This document shows, piece after piece, positions 21,476 to 35,500 of a stretch of 64,000 nucleotides of DNA. Where the stretch lies: positions 8,748,001 to 8,812,000 of the forward strand of contig NC_062254.1 in assembly GCF_905475465.1 (NCBI RefSeq), given 5' to 3'. The notes beneath the pieces are model-generated. The model searched no databases and had not been told where the DNA came from. It saw only the letters and a program-made list of their open reading frames with translations. Every line of letters starts with the position of its first letter. Within the stretch, counting starts at the first letter, position 1. The translations under genes and the position numbers were made by a program. The stretch comes from Pieris napi. Taxonomy: Eukaryota; Arthropoda; Insecta; Lepidoptera; Pieridae.

Positions 21476-21929
21476 TGGAGTTGTAAATTATTGGTCGAAC
21501 ATTAGTGGTGGTCAAACACAATTATAAAGCGAAGCAAGCTTATAACTAACGTCCGTCCAGCGCGGCTGCGTAAATCTATCTAAAGGTATACAAATAAATA
21601 ATAATAACTTATAAGGTATAACTAAGCCTAAACTACACGCTTGTAAAAGGGACCGACCGACCCTTCCGCTACCTGCGCACCCGCCGACCGATTCCTAATT
21701 CCTAGAACAACATCTGGCTGGCATCTACGTTAACCAGCTTTCTAATTATATTGTTATTTGTCCGTAACAACTTGTGTACTGCACTAACATAATATGTATC
21801 TCAATCTTGGGCGCCTACTAATGCGCAGCATACAAAACAGGTGTGTCAAAAATCGATGGAACGAGGTATCAATATATAAAATAAATTCATTACGAAGAAT
21901 AACTAACATAAAAAAGAAGAACTGGAAAG

Positions 21930-22130
21930 TGGAGCAAGAAAGTATTAAGCTGGTGCGCATTAACGTTTAAGACGAAGACAATTTAGAAGGTGGATAGACC
22001 AGATTAAGGAAAAAGCAGCTGGTACATGGCAGAGAGTGGCATAGTGCAGATAGAAATCGCGGGATTTATAGGAGGCCTTTGCCAAAAAAGTGCACTGATG
22101 TCTAAAAAGAATGAGATGATAGAAATATAA
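21930..22130 (+). pseudogene. LINE reverse-transcriptase tail
   Basis: The broken reading RRWIDQIKEKAAGTWQRVA, followed by the EAFAKKCTD-like stretch, matches the conserved C-terminus of RTE/Jockey-type non-LTR polymerases. It ends in an AT-rich tail with tattattatta. It lies about 540 bp upstream of the gene 2 start. Confidence 0.6.
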
Positions 22131-22672
22131 ATGTATTTAAATGTAAAGTATACAAAATAAAAGGCTTTAATTATTATTATTACTTCAGCGTTTCAATAGG
22201 TAATAGATAATGTTTGAATGATGCCTAAAATAGTTAAAAAATCGATTGGGGTCGAAATATTTGTTTACACAGTTGAATCGTAGTTCGTAGTTAGTCATTG
22301 TGTCAAGCTTAACAAAAGGTTTAAAATTGAAACACTTTATGATAAACCTTATATAATAATCAAAGATGGATAATTAATATATATATTTATAATTTATGGA
22401 TCTTTTTTAAAGTATTTTATAATTTATTAAATTGTAATTAATTTGAAAGTTAACGCTTGATAAAGTAACTATAAACCCTAGCAAATTAACGCAAGAGTAA
22501 CACAAAAAATTTCCTATACATATTAATAGTGGAACTTTTTAAACTAATTCGTTGGATATTGTATTATTATAACACCATTTAATTGTCGATTAGAAAATAT
22601 GATAAAACGACTTACGCTTGAAGCCGGCTTTTTCATTCGAGACCTATATCTTATATACGTAACACATATAAA

Positions 22673-22855
22673 ATGTTTGTGTCGCGGTTCGAAAAAATCG
22701 TGGAATGTCGTATAGTGAGTTTTCTAAGAAGAAATCATGTGTGGACGAAAAATAGAATTGTGAAATCACCTTACCGTGATATTGAAATAACTAATTTTTC
22801 TGTGTCCGAATATATTTTAAGTAATATACACAAATGGGAGAACAAAACAGCTGTG
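22673..22855 (+). CDS. Gene 2, first coding exon
   Basis: The ATG opens MFVSRFEKIVECR; the exon then encodes NRIVKSPYRDIEITNFSV, SEYILSNIHKWENKTAV and the donor GTATGT, phase 0. It joins cleanly to VCGITDRQYTY of the next exon. The first part is richer in Arg/Lys than in acidic residues, hence a possible targeting peptide. A downstream start is not ruled out. Confidence 0.8.
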
Positions 22856-23483
22856 GTATGTATTTCTATAACATTTGTTAAGATAATTAATTATTATTTA
22901 TTATTTTTTTTCTTATTTAATATAATTACAGTTATTTAATATATTAAGTTGATGTAAAAACTTTCACTTGACAGACGATTTACTTAATTCGTTTATTAAC
23001 TAAATAATTTTGGGTTTAATATTTTTATTTTACATAATTATACTACTAATAATATAGGCTACTGATATTTTTAATATTTTTGACAATTTATGTCGTAAAT
23101 CATGGATTATATTTATTTATTCATTTCGTTTTATTCTCTGTAATTAATAATTGTATTGCCTTATTAACATACTAAAATCACATTTAAAAATATTGTTAAA
23201 AAAGTAATATAAATGCGAACAAAAGAATGTGTGTTCGAATTCAATTTGTAGCTGTGTATTCAATGTATTATAAATGTATATACCTACAATTATCTACGGA
23301 CTAAACGTTCCGAAGTGTGTTTTGTTGAGGAATTATTTTAAAATATATTGTCTCCTATTGATATTCACTGATATCAAATAATACCAGCATTTTGTTTAAG
23401 CGACTTTTGATGTGAAACATCTATAGCCGCACGTAAAACCGATTTCTGGCGTGGCGACGCGTCGCCTATATACGCTATATGAT

Positions 23484-23520
<37 letters not shown>

Positions 23521-26500
23521 GTCTATATGCAGTAGTGTGTACGGTGTGTGTATTTCGAAGTCACTGATTAAACGAATTAAGTAGTCACGTTTTGTAATAC
23601 ATTCGTACATTTTTGTATTTAATGAAAATAAATGTTTATTCAATAAATTATGACATATTTAGTTCTATCACAATCTGTTCTTTTCTGCATATTACTTTTA
23701 CAAAATAATGTCGATGTTTCACATCTGCCAGGCGTCCCGTGACGGCTCACATTTTAAAAAATTATTTTTTTAAGTTTTTGTTTCATCTCTCCTACAACTA
23801 ATACTTCTGCGGTAAACTATGCCAAATGAAAATATTTTTTCATATGCAGTAGATCCTATGATATTATATCTAACTTATCAAACAAACTTTTAGACTCTAT
23901 AATATTGGAATTAATATTAATTAGATATTATTTTTCTACGAAATCTACTTTCTGTTGCCCTGGTACTTTTCAATCCTTAAACTGACGTGGTCTTAATACA
24001 TTTCAACTTATAAAAAGACAATGAAGTTATGTAAATCATTAGTTTTTTATAATGAATTCCTATTAAATATTGGTAAAAAGTAAAACTAATTTCAGATACA
24101 AGTAGTTAACAATACGAAGTTTATTCGTAAATTAGTTAACCTTGGTTTTATGTGCTGTTGTTTCAAGATTGTAGAGTTGTTGGTAATTTCCTGCAAGTAA
24201 ATACGATACACTGTCATACCACGAAGTTAGCTTTGCACATTGTATTCTATTAAAGAGGCACGCACATAGCTTCGTTTAAGACTGCGCGTGATTTATAATA
24301 AATTTATTTAAAACAAAAAAAGTTCTATGGACAGATTCTAAGAAGAGACTTAGCGAGAACTACTACTCCACGTATTGACGTTTGAAGTACAAACTTAGCT
24401 CAAAGACGTCACTCTGTAGTACATGTAGGTAGATCTATTTCGAATTTTGGCAGCTTAAAAGTATCGCCTTATAATTTGGATAACAACAAGCAAAACTGAT
24501 AATTTAGATATTTTTTTTATCTTTGTTCATAATAAATAATACGGTAATTTTGTCGAGTCACGGCTTGACCTTAACGCTGGTCATAGACGGACTGCATGTT
24601 ACAGCCGATACCGACTGCTCTAAGCGGTCGCCGCACGGCGATCTGCAGTTTCCATACAAAATTCATATTCGCAATACACGGACCGCTCGAGCAGTCCCTA
24701 AGCAGTCGGAGCAGTCGTTCTTTGGTCGAGTTTCGCCGTGCGGTCGACTGCTTAGAACCGCCGTACCCGGATACACGGACCGCTACAAGCGGTTGCTGCC
24801 AACCGCACGCCACTCCCTCAAATAAAATACTAACTAATTCATCAAATTAAAACCACGGACATTCTAAAGTAGTTGAAAAACTTTTTAGTGTTCTCAGCTG
24901 GTGAAACAAAGTATGAAATATTCCATGCTGTTCTCTTGATTGTAGTATTGGACGCACCCATAAACTACGGTGTCTTCTACACCTACGCTTGCGTAATGAT
25001 AGTACAAGTAGCAGTGTTTCTTCATCCACACTACGACTTCAACGCGACCTCTCCACAGCAGTCGGTCTTGACTGCAACATGCGGTCCGTATATGGCCAGC
25101 TTAAGACAGCTCCAAATTTGTTTCTACATTTTCATCTCTCGGCAATGGTGACCATAAAATAACGTGGTGGCGCATTGTCTTTAATCCCATAGAAATTTAT
25201 TAAAATATCATTTTTAAAATGAATGAAAGAAGGTTCAAATATTTGACACTAAACCAACATAACCTTACCTTTTTTAAACGTTCTTTACGATTTGTATGTA
25301 GTGTCCCAATTAAGGATTTGATTTTTTTAAGGAGGCTTTAGAACCCTTAAAATAAATAAAAAGCTGATAATATTACATGCATGATATCAGTTATTATAGA
25401 TCTCAGTTCCATCCGTCCATCCAACAAAATATATGTATTCAAAGAAATAGAAGATCATATATGTTTTTTTTTAATGTTTTCTAGATAATTCCCGACTATG
25501 TAGTCGTCGTAGAGGTATTAAATAGCTTACGTAAATGGTATTGGTAACCCGAATGATTAAACACTACTACCTATTTCTTTTAACAACTTTTTGTATGACC
25601 GTTATAGCAAATCCTAAAAAGATATATGTTTTAATAGATATTTCTTATTAATTTTCTTGAGAGTAATCCATTATTATTGACTCGACACATCGTTACGTTT
25701 GAGTTTATAGTTTAGCTTGTAGTAGTAGTTTCCACATTTTGTGTTATTACATAGTCAAAGTCAAAGTCAAATCATTTATTTCAATTTCAAACCGCCTAAA
25801 ATGGCACCTTTGAACGTCAAAAAAAAATATAAAGAAGATTCTAGTTGCCCCTTCCAAAAGCTAGTTTCGTGTGGAGAAGAATGGGCAAGAAACTCCACAC
25901 TTACTCTTTTAAAACAGGTTTACAATATTTTGGTTACATTAGTTAAATAATTATATGTGAAGACAATGTACTCATAGAATAAAACTACTATACTAAAAAA
26001 GTTAGTATACATGTTCCTCACATATTTACAAATATCGAAACCGTAGAATATTATACATTAAAGAGTAATAAAAATAATATAAACACACAATAAAACTGTG
26101 TGTGAGGGTTACCTAAATATAATAAACATAATAATAATAATTTATTATGTATGTTTTGAGCGAGAAGTTTATGTACTGAAAGGCTCCTGGCATTGTTTAT
26201 TTATTAATTGTTTCTTTGTATAATATGCCTTTTTTATCGAATAGAGACGAAATACTTAAGGCCGATTTACATTATCTTAGTGTTTAGGATAGTACTTTAG
26301 TTGAAACATGTAAACGCTACTTGCTTTAGTAAACGCTACGCTAAAGAACTTGCCTTTCAAGTTGTACTAAAGCACTCTCCTAAACACTAAGATAATGTAA
26401 AGCGGCCTTTAGAGGTAACCAATATTGATTGTTAATAAGAATTGTGTGTCAACCACCGAACCGTTCTTTGTGTTATACTATTAGTTTGTTATTAACAAAC

Positions 26501-29500
26501 AGAAACATTAACAGAAGTAGATTTTTTTAACTTAACTAGTACAATAATAGGCTGCAAAGTAAAACTTAAACTGTCAAATACAAACTAGTTTTAAAATGAA
26601 CAAACTTTTCCCACTAATTAGTAAATTAACTTATTAATACGATGACTTGAGTTTTAGTGCCGCGCGATCTTAAAGTTACGTAATCAGCGCTACGGAACGA
26701 AATTAAATTGTATACAATATCCTTATCTGTTTCAAAACTTACTAAATCTAAAAGTCTTTTATTCTGTTTTGTAACTTGTATGTGTTGTATTATTTAATTA
26801 TAATTGATCATAAAGGGCCAGATTTAGATATATGTATAAATAAATGAAAAAGTAACAACAATGGTGTTATATGTATAATATCTAGCCGATGAGATACATA
26901 CACACATACATTACAATAACGTCAACAAGATGACGATGGCAAAATTGTATTCAAGGTTACATGTGTCATTCACCTTTACATGTGCGATTTACGCGTATTT
27001 TGCATTAGATTTGATCTGTTATCAAAGTCTGTTTAGTTGTTTAGTTTACTACCACACTTAAACTTAGTACTGACCCCGCCGTTGCCGGAAATATCACCAT
27101 AAACACTCCAAAAATTTTCTTGCGTTAGGTTAATTTTCACGTGTAAGAAGAATTTTAGATTTGCCGCCAATTCACAAAACCAAATGACAAATTAACGCAA
27201 TATACTACATTAGGTTACCAAAGAGTTCTAAAATTGAAATTCAAAAAAGTTTTCATTAGCAATGTTTCTGACTGGCCAGTTCTAAACATTTTCCGGGCGA
27301 GTGCTTAAACCATACATGGAGGACACGGTCGAATTTTTAAAGACAAGCACAAATTATAAAAAATCCTATACTTGACGCTGGCTAATGCACAAATCGTGCC
27401 AGAGCCAAAAAAAAAAGAACATTTTCAGTGTTACCCACGTACCATATATTTTCCGTTATATAGATTGACTATGCATCCCTTTAGAGACAAGTCCCAGGTT
27501 AGATTCTCGGTGAAACAGCAGTTGCTGATTGCCAAAATTGCCAAGAGGAAGGGGGGGGGGAAACCAAGTGCAGTAAATCTGCATCGCGTCCATACGTCCA
27601 TACGTCCTGGGTCCAGTTCTGTATAAAAAAAAACTAATATATAAAATTCTCGTGTTCACAATGTTTGTTCCCATACTCCTCCGAAACGGCTCAACCGATT
27701 CTTATGAACATTTTTATGCATATTCAGTAAGTCTGAGACTCGGCTACTATCTATCTTTCAAACCCCTAAGTGATAAGGGGTGTCCACCCCAAAACAAAAT
27801 TTTTTTTCGATAAATTTTTATTTTTTATTTTTTTATGATACATCTTACAAAGTACATATGTCAACGTAAAATTGTAAAAACCGTTAGATTGTAATCTATC
27901 TCGCGAGATTGTAAACTGTCGAAAAATTGTGAACTCAACTACAATTTAACGTGTTATTATTCGGTAGATAATAATCTATCGAAGTGAAATCGTCATATTG
28001 TGAAACGGTACGCACATCGCGCGCTGATTTATAATAATACATAACTTCAATCCGGTTAAACAGTTTTTTCTTTAATACGTTAAATTGTAAGCAGTACCTT
28101 GAGTTCACAATCTTTCGACAGTTTATAATCTCGCGAGATAGATTACAATCTAACGGTATTTACAATTTTATGTTAACACATACAACCCTTAATTTTCACC
28201 CCTCTACGATCAACCCCTATTTTTATTACTGATAGTTATTTTTATTAAGCTAAAAAAATGTTTCCTAGAAATAAGATACATGGCAAAACCACCTTTGCCG
28301 AGTCAGCTAGTATAACATAAAAATTTCTGATTTGTAGGTATGTGGGATCACCGACAGACAATATACATATGGGCAGCTTTACAAACATTCACGGACATTA
28401 GGGGCTCATTTGAGACGAAACTTCAAATTACAAGATGGCGACGCTGTTGCAGTAATGATGCCGAATTTGCCGGAGTACCCCATCACGTTACTCGGCATAT
28501 TATCAGCAGGGGGTGTTGTTACAACTCTCAATCCAGTATATACATCGTGTAAGTATAGTATAAGCACACTCGTCTGATTGATGTTATTTAAGAAAAATCG
28601 GAACAAATTGCTAGAAGGACAAAAAATACTTTAGCGGACTAACAAAGACTATATAAAAATATTAAAACATCGGTCGTTATTATTAAGGACAGCCCTTTAA
28701 ATACCATTAATCAAACTGCATATTGAATAAATAATTTTATCATGGGCCTTCCAAACAACTATAATAGAAAGAAGAGAGAAGAAGAAGTTTGCGAAACAGT
28801 ATTTTTTTACCGGATTATTTGACTTAGTCAGTGATTTGTAGAATTATTTGGGTTGGGTTTTGGGTCTCTGTTGGCAATAAAAAAGGATGTCTTGCGGTAG
28901 TAGTAAGTTAGTATATATCTTTCATAATATATGTCGGAACTCTGGCTGTTGTACTCGTATGGCTAATGTTAGCTGCCATTGCCATTGTATGTTTATTATA
29001 GATCTTATAATATTTGAAAATCGAATAAACATCAAGTATTAACGGTTTTAAACTTATTCTGTGTAACGCTAGAATCTCTGAACAAAACAAATGAGTTAAT
29101 ATTTTTGCTAGTACACAGCGTATTAATATTCTTCATAAGTTTAGTTCCTAAAACGTCTACAGAGCGCTTCTTAATATTTCTCTTTTTATATGACGATAGC
29201 GAACCCATTTTATGCATTGTTCGACATGACTGTTTTCTTGTCTCTTATAAGGTTATTACACAGAAACCTTTGCTGTACGGTCACAAATATTATTCCTCTT
29301 ACAATTTGTCTAAATTATATAGCAATAAACAGTTTTAATCATAATTTTACACAAAGTATTAATTAATTTCATGCAAGGTTTATATTAATGGAAACGGGAG
29401 CTAAAATTCAATCGAATTTGATTAAAATTGATAAAACCGATAAAGAGCTTAATTTAACACGACCACTATTCAAATGAAGAGTTGTTGTTAGTAATTAATA

Positions 29501-32500
29501 TGCTCCATTTTAAAGTTATAATTTAATATGAAATAACATTCATGAAATTTTAATATATATATTACGATCAAGTATACAGTGTATTTCTTAACCTACAAAG
29601 TAATAATAAAAATTATTAAAAAGAAAATCAAAACATATTTAAAAGTTTGGTCCCTGTGGCAGTGTACCTTGTGTGTCCACACAGGTAGCATCCCATACTA
29701 AAGCCCGTCCCATTTCCCAAGGGATCAACGACATCCCATCCGGCCGCTTGCCATTGTCTCTTGCGATGGCTATTGGCTCCAAAATTGCTGGAACATTGAC
29801 GGTTTTTTGTTAAAATGTTTAATGACTTTGATGTTCGGTTCACAATTCATAAGTTCGCGTCATATTAAAAAAATTAATGACTAACAGTTTTTTTAATAAA
29901 GCATGGAAATTTAAAAACTGTTCCTAGCAGAAAACCCTCGTCGTTAAACGTTTCCGAAGTTGGTCCAAAATAATAGATACCTTTGCAGAATAATCGGTTA
30001 CCTATTAGGCGTTAGATATCGTCGAACAACTATAGTAATTAATAAACCTAATACTTGCTTACAGATGAAGTACAAAGACAAATAGCAATGTCAGATACTA
30101 AACTTATATTCACAATCCCAGAAGTAGTTCCCGTCATTCAAGAGGCTTTATCTCTAGCAAAGAAAAACATTCCTATAATTGTCATGGATGTGGAAAACAA
30201 CCGTCAAGACGGCACAATTTCGTATAAAGAAATCGTTAATAACACAAACGTTGATTTAAGTATTCTTAAAGAGGTTAAAAGGAATCCAGAAGATGTCTCT
30301 TTTCTTCTATACTCTAGTGGAACTACGGGATTGCCTAAAGGCGTGGAATTAACCAATAGGAATATCGTTGCCAATTGTAAGCAGCAAGATACAGATTTAA
30401 GAATGTATGACTTTACTACTGGTGAGTTTTAGTTTAATTTTCGCTTGAAGTCTATAGAACATATTTTTTTAGATTATAAAGCTTAAGATAGTTTAGTTAG
30501 TAATGTAATAGGAGACAAACGGACAAGAGGCTCATCTGATGTTAAGTGATACCGCCATGGACACTCACATTGCCAGAAGGCTCGCAAGTGCCTTGTTGTT
30601 GCGTTGCCTTTTAAGAATTGGTACGCTCTTTTCTTGAAGGACCCTTAGTCGAATTGGTTCGGAAATACTTCAGTGGGCAGCTGGTTCCACATAGTGGTGG
30701 TGCGCCCCAAAAACTGCCTTAAGAAACGCTCAGTTGTGGAACGACGGACGTCGAGGTGATACGAACAGTATTTTGTATTATGCCTTGACGTCCGATGATG
30801 AAACTCAGCTGTAGGTATTAGACTGAACAACTCCTTTGAACACTCTCCATGGTAAATACGGTAGAAGATGCAGATACCCCAAATCTCTACGCAACGCCAA
30901 GAGATCAAGCCACACTTATAACAAAACAATGACCAACAACAAACAAAGTTAAAAAATTGGGGAATGGTGGCAGAAAAGTTTAGACCTACCCTGCGATTCT
31001 GTAACTCACTTTTCGAATTCGAATTAAGAAGGGAGCTTGTAGTTTATTGTTTATCAGAATGCCAAATCGTAAAATGTCTGCTTCACGACTGATTTGAGCG
31101 AGACCGCCGCTGCGAAAACCGCTGTGTGAGTTCGAAAAGTGAGTTACAGAATCGCAGGGCTATTCTTAAACCGAATACACAGAAGAACTTCCAAGCCAAT
31201 CCGGTGGATATCGATGCCTAGGATTTTGGTCCAGTTTGACCGATATGAAGATAGTCGCATAATACTAATTTTACGATCGGACCATGTATTCCTATAAAAG
31301 AAATTATAGTATTTTTTAATAATAAAGTTAGAAACATATAGGTATGGTTCAAGCGAGCATAGCCTTTTGTCATTTCACCCTTTCTGATATTTTTTCTGAA
31401 GACGCAAATAACAATAGGACGCAGCTTTTAATCCCGCATTCACACAGACTAATCACTCTTACACTTCTCGAAACACGTTTCTTGGTTTGCCGATCTTAGA
31501 TAGTTGTTAATCAAATAGAAGAGCACAATTCTGGGCATGTTTAATTTGTTATTCCTTAATGGACACTCTAAGTAATGAAAAACAGTGTTTATATATGAGA
31601 TCTTATTCTAAAGCAATGGTAAAATGTATTGTAATTAATGGTTAAAAGTACAGAATTGAAGAATTATTTTTGTGTTAGTCAATTTATTCCTCAAGGCGCT
31701 CTAAGTATATGTGAACCATATAAAGAAAAGAAAGAATAAACTTTATTATACACAATATACAGGATATTTAGGTAAAGTAAAGCGCACTGGCCACACTAGG
31801 ATTTTCTGTGTTGTGGGCAACCATTCTCTTCCTTTTGACATGTTAACTACACTTAAAAGTACACTTTATGATTTCTACATAACACAAATTTATATTTAAA
31901 CTATTTTTAGTAAGTGTATGTAATGTGAGTTTTGAAATGTTAGTGATAATTTTTTTTTTTTTTCGGTTTGAAAGATTTATTTTTTTCAGAAACAAATCAA
32001 GATGCTGCTCTTGCAATAATTCCAATGTACCATTCATATGGTTTGACTGTGGTCACCCTTCACAAGTTGGCAGTTGGGTTGAAATTGGTGACAATGCCGA
32101 AATTCAAACCGGAAACATGCGTCAAGGCTCTGGAAAAACATAGCATTGATTTGTTTTTTTTGGCCCCACCACTCAGTAAGTATTCACAGATTTGACAGCA
32201 TAGATGGAGACAAATGCTATCTTCCATCTGTGCCTGTCCAGAATTTTTGGGACTAAGGAATGTTTTTCTCATGCCTATTCAATGTGAGCAGTGTTGGCCT
32301 AATGGCTTCAGCGTGCGACTCTCATCCCTGAGGTCGGAGGTTCGATTCCCGGCTGTGCACCACTGGACTTCGTTTCTATGTGCGCATTTAAAATTCGCTC
32401 CAACTGAAGGAAAACATCGTGAGGAAACCGGCTTGCCTTAGACACAAAAAGTCAACGGCTGATCACCTACTTGCCTATTAGATTTCCAAATGAAACAGAT

Positions 32501-35500
32501 ACCGAAATCTGAGGCCCAGACCTAAAAAGGTTGTAGCGCCATTGATTTATATTATTTTTATTCAATGTGAATATCGAGAGAAGAAAAGAGATCTGTCCCA
32601 CAATTTTTTTTAAGGACTCTAGCCGCTTTATCGTACCAGCTGCTACTCTAGCTAATTTTAAATCATTATTACTCCACCTACACCTCCGACATTGCACTTG
32701 CAATTCTGATGTTGCAGTGTCCATGGGCGGATGCTTAAAAAATCTATTTGGACTACGACAAAGACTCACACGGTTAAGGACTAGGATCCAACCTCAGATA
32801 CACGTGTTAAATAATCATATTTTTAATTTATTTCAATATCACTACGATTATTATTTACGTTCCCCAATAACTGTGTAAATATTTAAATGTAATATGAATA
32901 TTATTTGACATGAACAATAAACGAGCGGCGTAATAATAGATATATTTTTTTATAACATGTGTGCATAAATTTTTATATATATTACTTATATTATTAAGTA
33001 GGTATTACATCAAATACTAATCTCTAATCTAGGTCCTAGCACTATAAGGTTTTTTAAGGAAATATCAAATAGGTTAGTCGACATCACAGGAGACCGAAGA
33101 GCTGGCAGCTACCTCGGACAAAGAATTAGACGCGCTATTCAAAGGGGGAACGCTGCCAGAATCTTCGGAACCTTGCCTAAAGGGACTCCTTTTGATAATA
33201 TATTTTAGTTATTATACTATATTTGTTAAGGTTATTATCATTATATGTATCCCTCATAGTTATATTGAATATTATTCTGTAAACAAATCACACATTTCGT
33301 AAACATTTTCGTATCTAAATTCCTTTATCATGAAGATATAATTGTGCAATTTAATATTACAACATAATTCAAATCAAGATAAGGAATATATGCATCTTGT
33401 TCGATCACTAGGCAAACGAAAGAGACAGGACTTTGATAGTGAAGAATTATCAATGAAGACGTATCGAAAATAGTGATAAAGTTGAAACACGATCCGTAAC
33501 TGGCCTTTGTGATAAAACTTGTATCAGCCACGGTATTATGTTACTTGCAATAGCTACAGATATCCCCACGGTTTTGTATGAAATTTAGATGGCCTTAAAT
33601 ATATATAGTTATCTCAATATCCGTACAGCTTAGGTATCCTAGAAAAGCGGTGCCGTTAACTAACGGCCGTCATTTTACGGTTGTTAATAACGGCCGTCAT
33701 TACTTTTTAATATAATGCAAAAAAACAATCATTTTCGCTCGTCCAAGTCACGTTTCCACTTATTGTATTAATTAAATACGAGCACCGCTACACGCAAAAA
33801 ACGTTGAACTAATGTTTATCACCGTTATGACGTCCGTCATGCAAATGACAGCACTGCTAGTTGACGTTACGGTGACACTACGTTCTTTAGGAATCCTACT
33901 CCGATGTTAGCTATAGACAACGTATGGGTGACGTCACCCAACGTTACATTACGGCCGTTAGATAACGGCATCGCTTTTCTAGAAAACCTAAGCTTTAGGC
34001 AACCTTGGGATCGAACGCCACTGTAGATTAATTATTAATTAGATTATCAATTAGCGACAATTATAAACCTAAAATTAAATAGGGATAATTTCAAAGATAA
34101 GTTGAAATGTGATAAAAGTTATTTGTTATTACTAGAAATATTCTTAATAGAGTGTTGCCCTTACATTCCTGTGCCTGTTTCTTATTCGTAATAGGCAAGA
34201 AGATGAGCTTTCACTCACGTGCCTCATAGAGTGTATGAGTCTAAGGCCGGTTTTCTCACGAGTTTTCCTTCATTGTATCAGTGAGTGTTTAATGCGCACA
34301 AAAAGTCTATTGGAGCACAGCCACGCACACCACTAGGACAATACTCTCTTAGATTTAGATCTTTGGGGACAAAAATACCATTTTTATCATACATGATTAT
34401 ATAAATAAATAATTAACAAAACCTACTTAATAGATATTACAGTTCCAACAGACTAGTTTTTATATTTCTTTGGCTCCTATATTGGAGCCAAAGAAATAGA
34501 AAAACTATCATACCGATAGTTATAGGCGCAAACGGAGTAGTAGCTAAAAGTATTACTAAATACATTCAACAATTAAATGCCTGTACCATCACAATTCTCC
34601 AGAAATATTCACCTCACACCTCAACCATTACCAATAGAGTGCTTGGAAATACAGTCTTCCTTGATCGAACTACACCACAAAACAACAACATAGACCTTTA
34701 TTATAATATGTATTTGGGGACGTCAGTGCCTTTTCTCTTGAGGGTCACAAGACGATACTGACGATACACCGGCTGTACGCTATAAAGGCTGTAATCAACT
34801 TTTCATTAATAATAGTTATATTATTAGTGTTGACAAGATTGCCACGTGCAACAAGATTGCCACGCAATTTAATAATATTCGAAGAGTAGAAAATGTAAGA
34901 TGTCGCAAGCCAAATCAAAATCAAATCGGTTTATTCATTATTGAGGTTCCAAGAACTAACAGGCACACCGCACTATCATAATAACTCTCAGCTACACTCT
35001 CAAATTCATGTGCATACACACCCATTCACACACTGACACATTCACTCATACTTAATGTAAGATAGTTGTAACACTAAACTTACTTTTTTTAAACTATTTT
35101 AAACATGTACCACGGAATAATTGTTATCGAGTAACCCACAACACAGGAACTCCCAGTTTGGGGACTAGCCATACATGAATTTTGTCATAAATAAAGTTTA
35201 TTATTGTTATTACTTATACGTGATTTCGTTTATCGTCACTCAGTTCACAGACAATTCCGAGATTCGGATCTTAATTTTGTATAAAAATTTCAGTGCTTTT
35301 CCTGAGTTCGTATCCTGGAGTGAAGGCAAAGCATATTGAGCGTTGCAGATCTGTCACCATTGGAGGAGCACCGTTACCCAAAGCTGATATTGAAGCGTTT
35401 CTGAAAAAAGTTGAGGTAATATTATTAATATTAATAATAGGCTATTTTTTAAAATAAGTTTACTTTTGGAAATCAAAAATTATTTGTCTCTTGCATAAGA

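Noticed and set aside
24523..24850. Overlapping frames of 80-100 codons on both strands
   Set aside because: They fall in the GC-rich non-coding body of a deleted Harbinger element, where stops are rare by composition.
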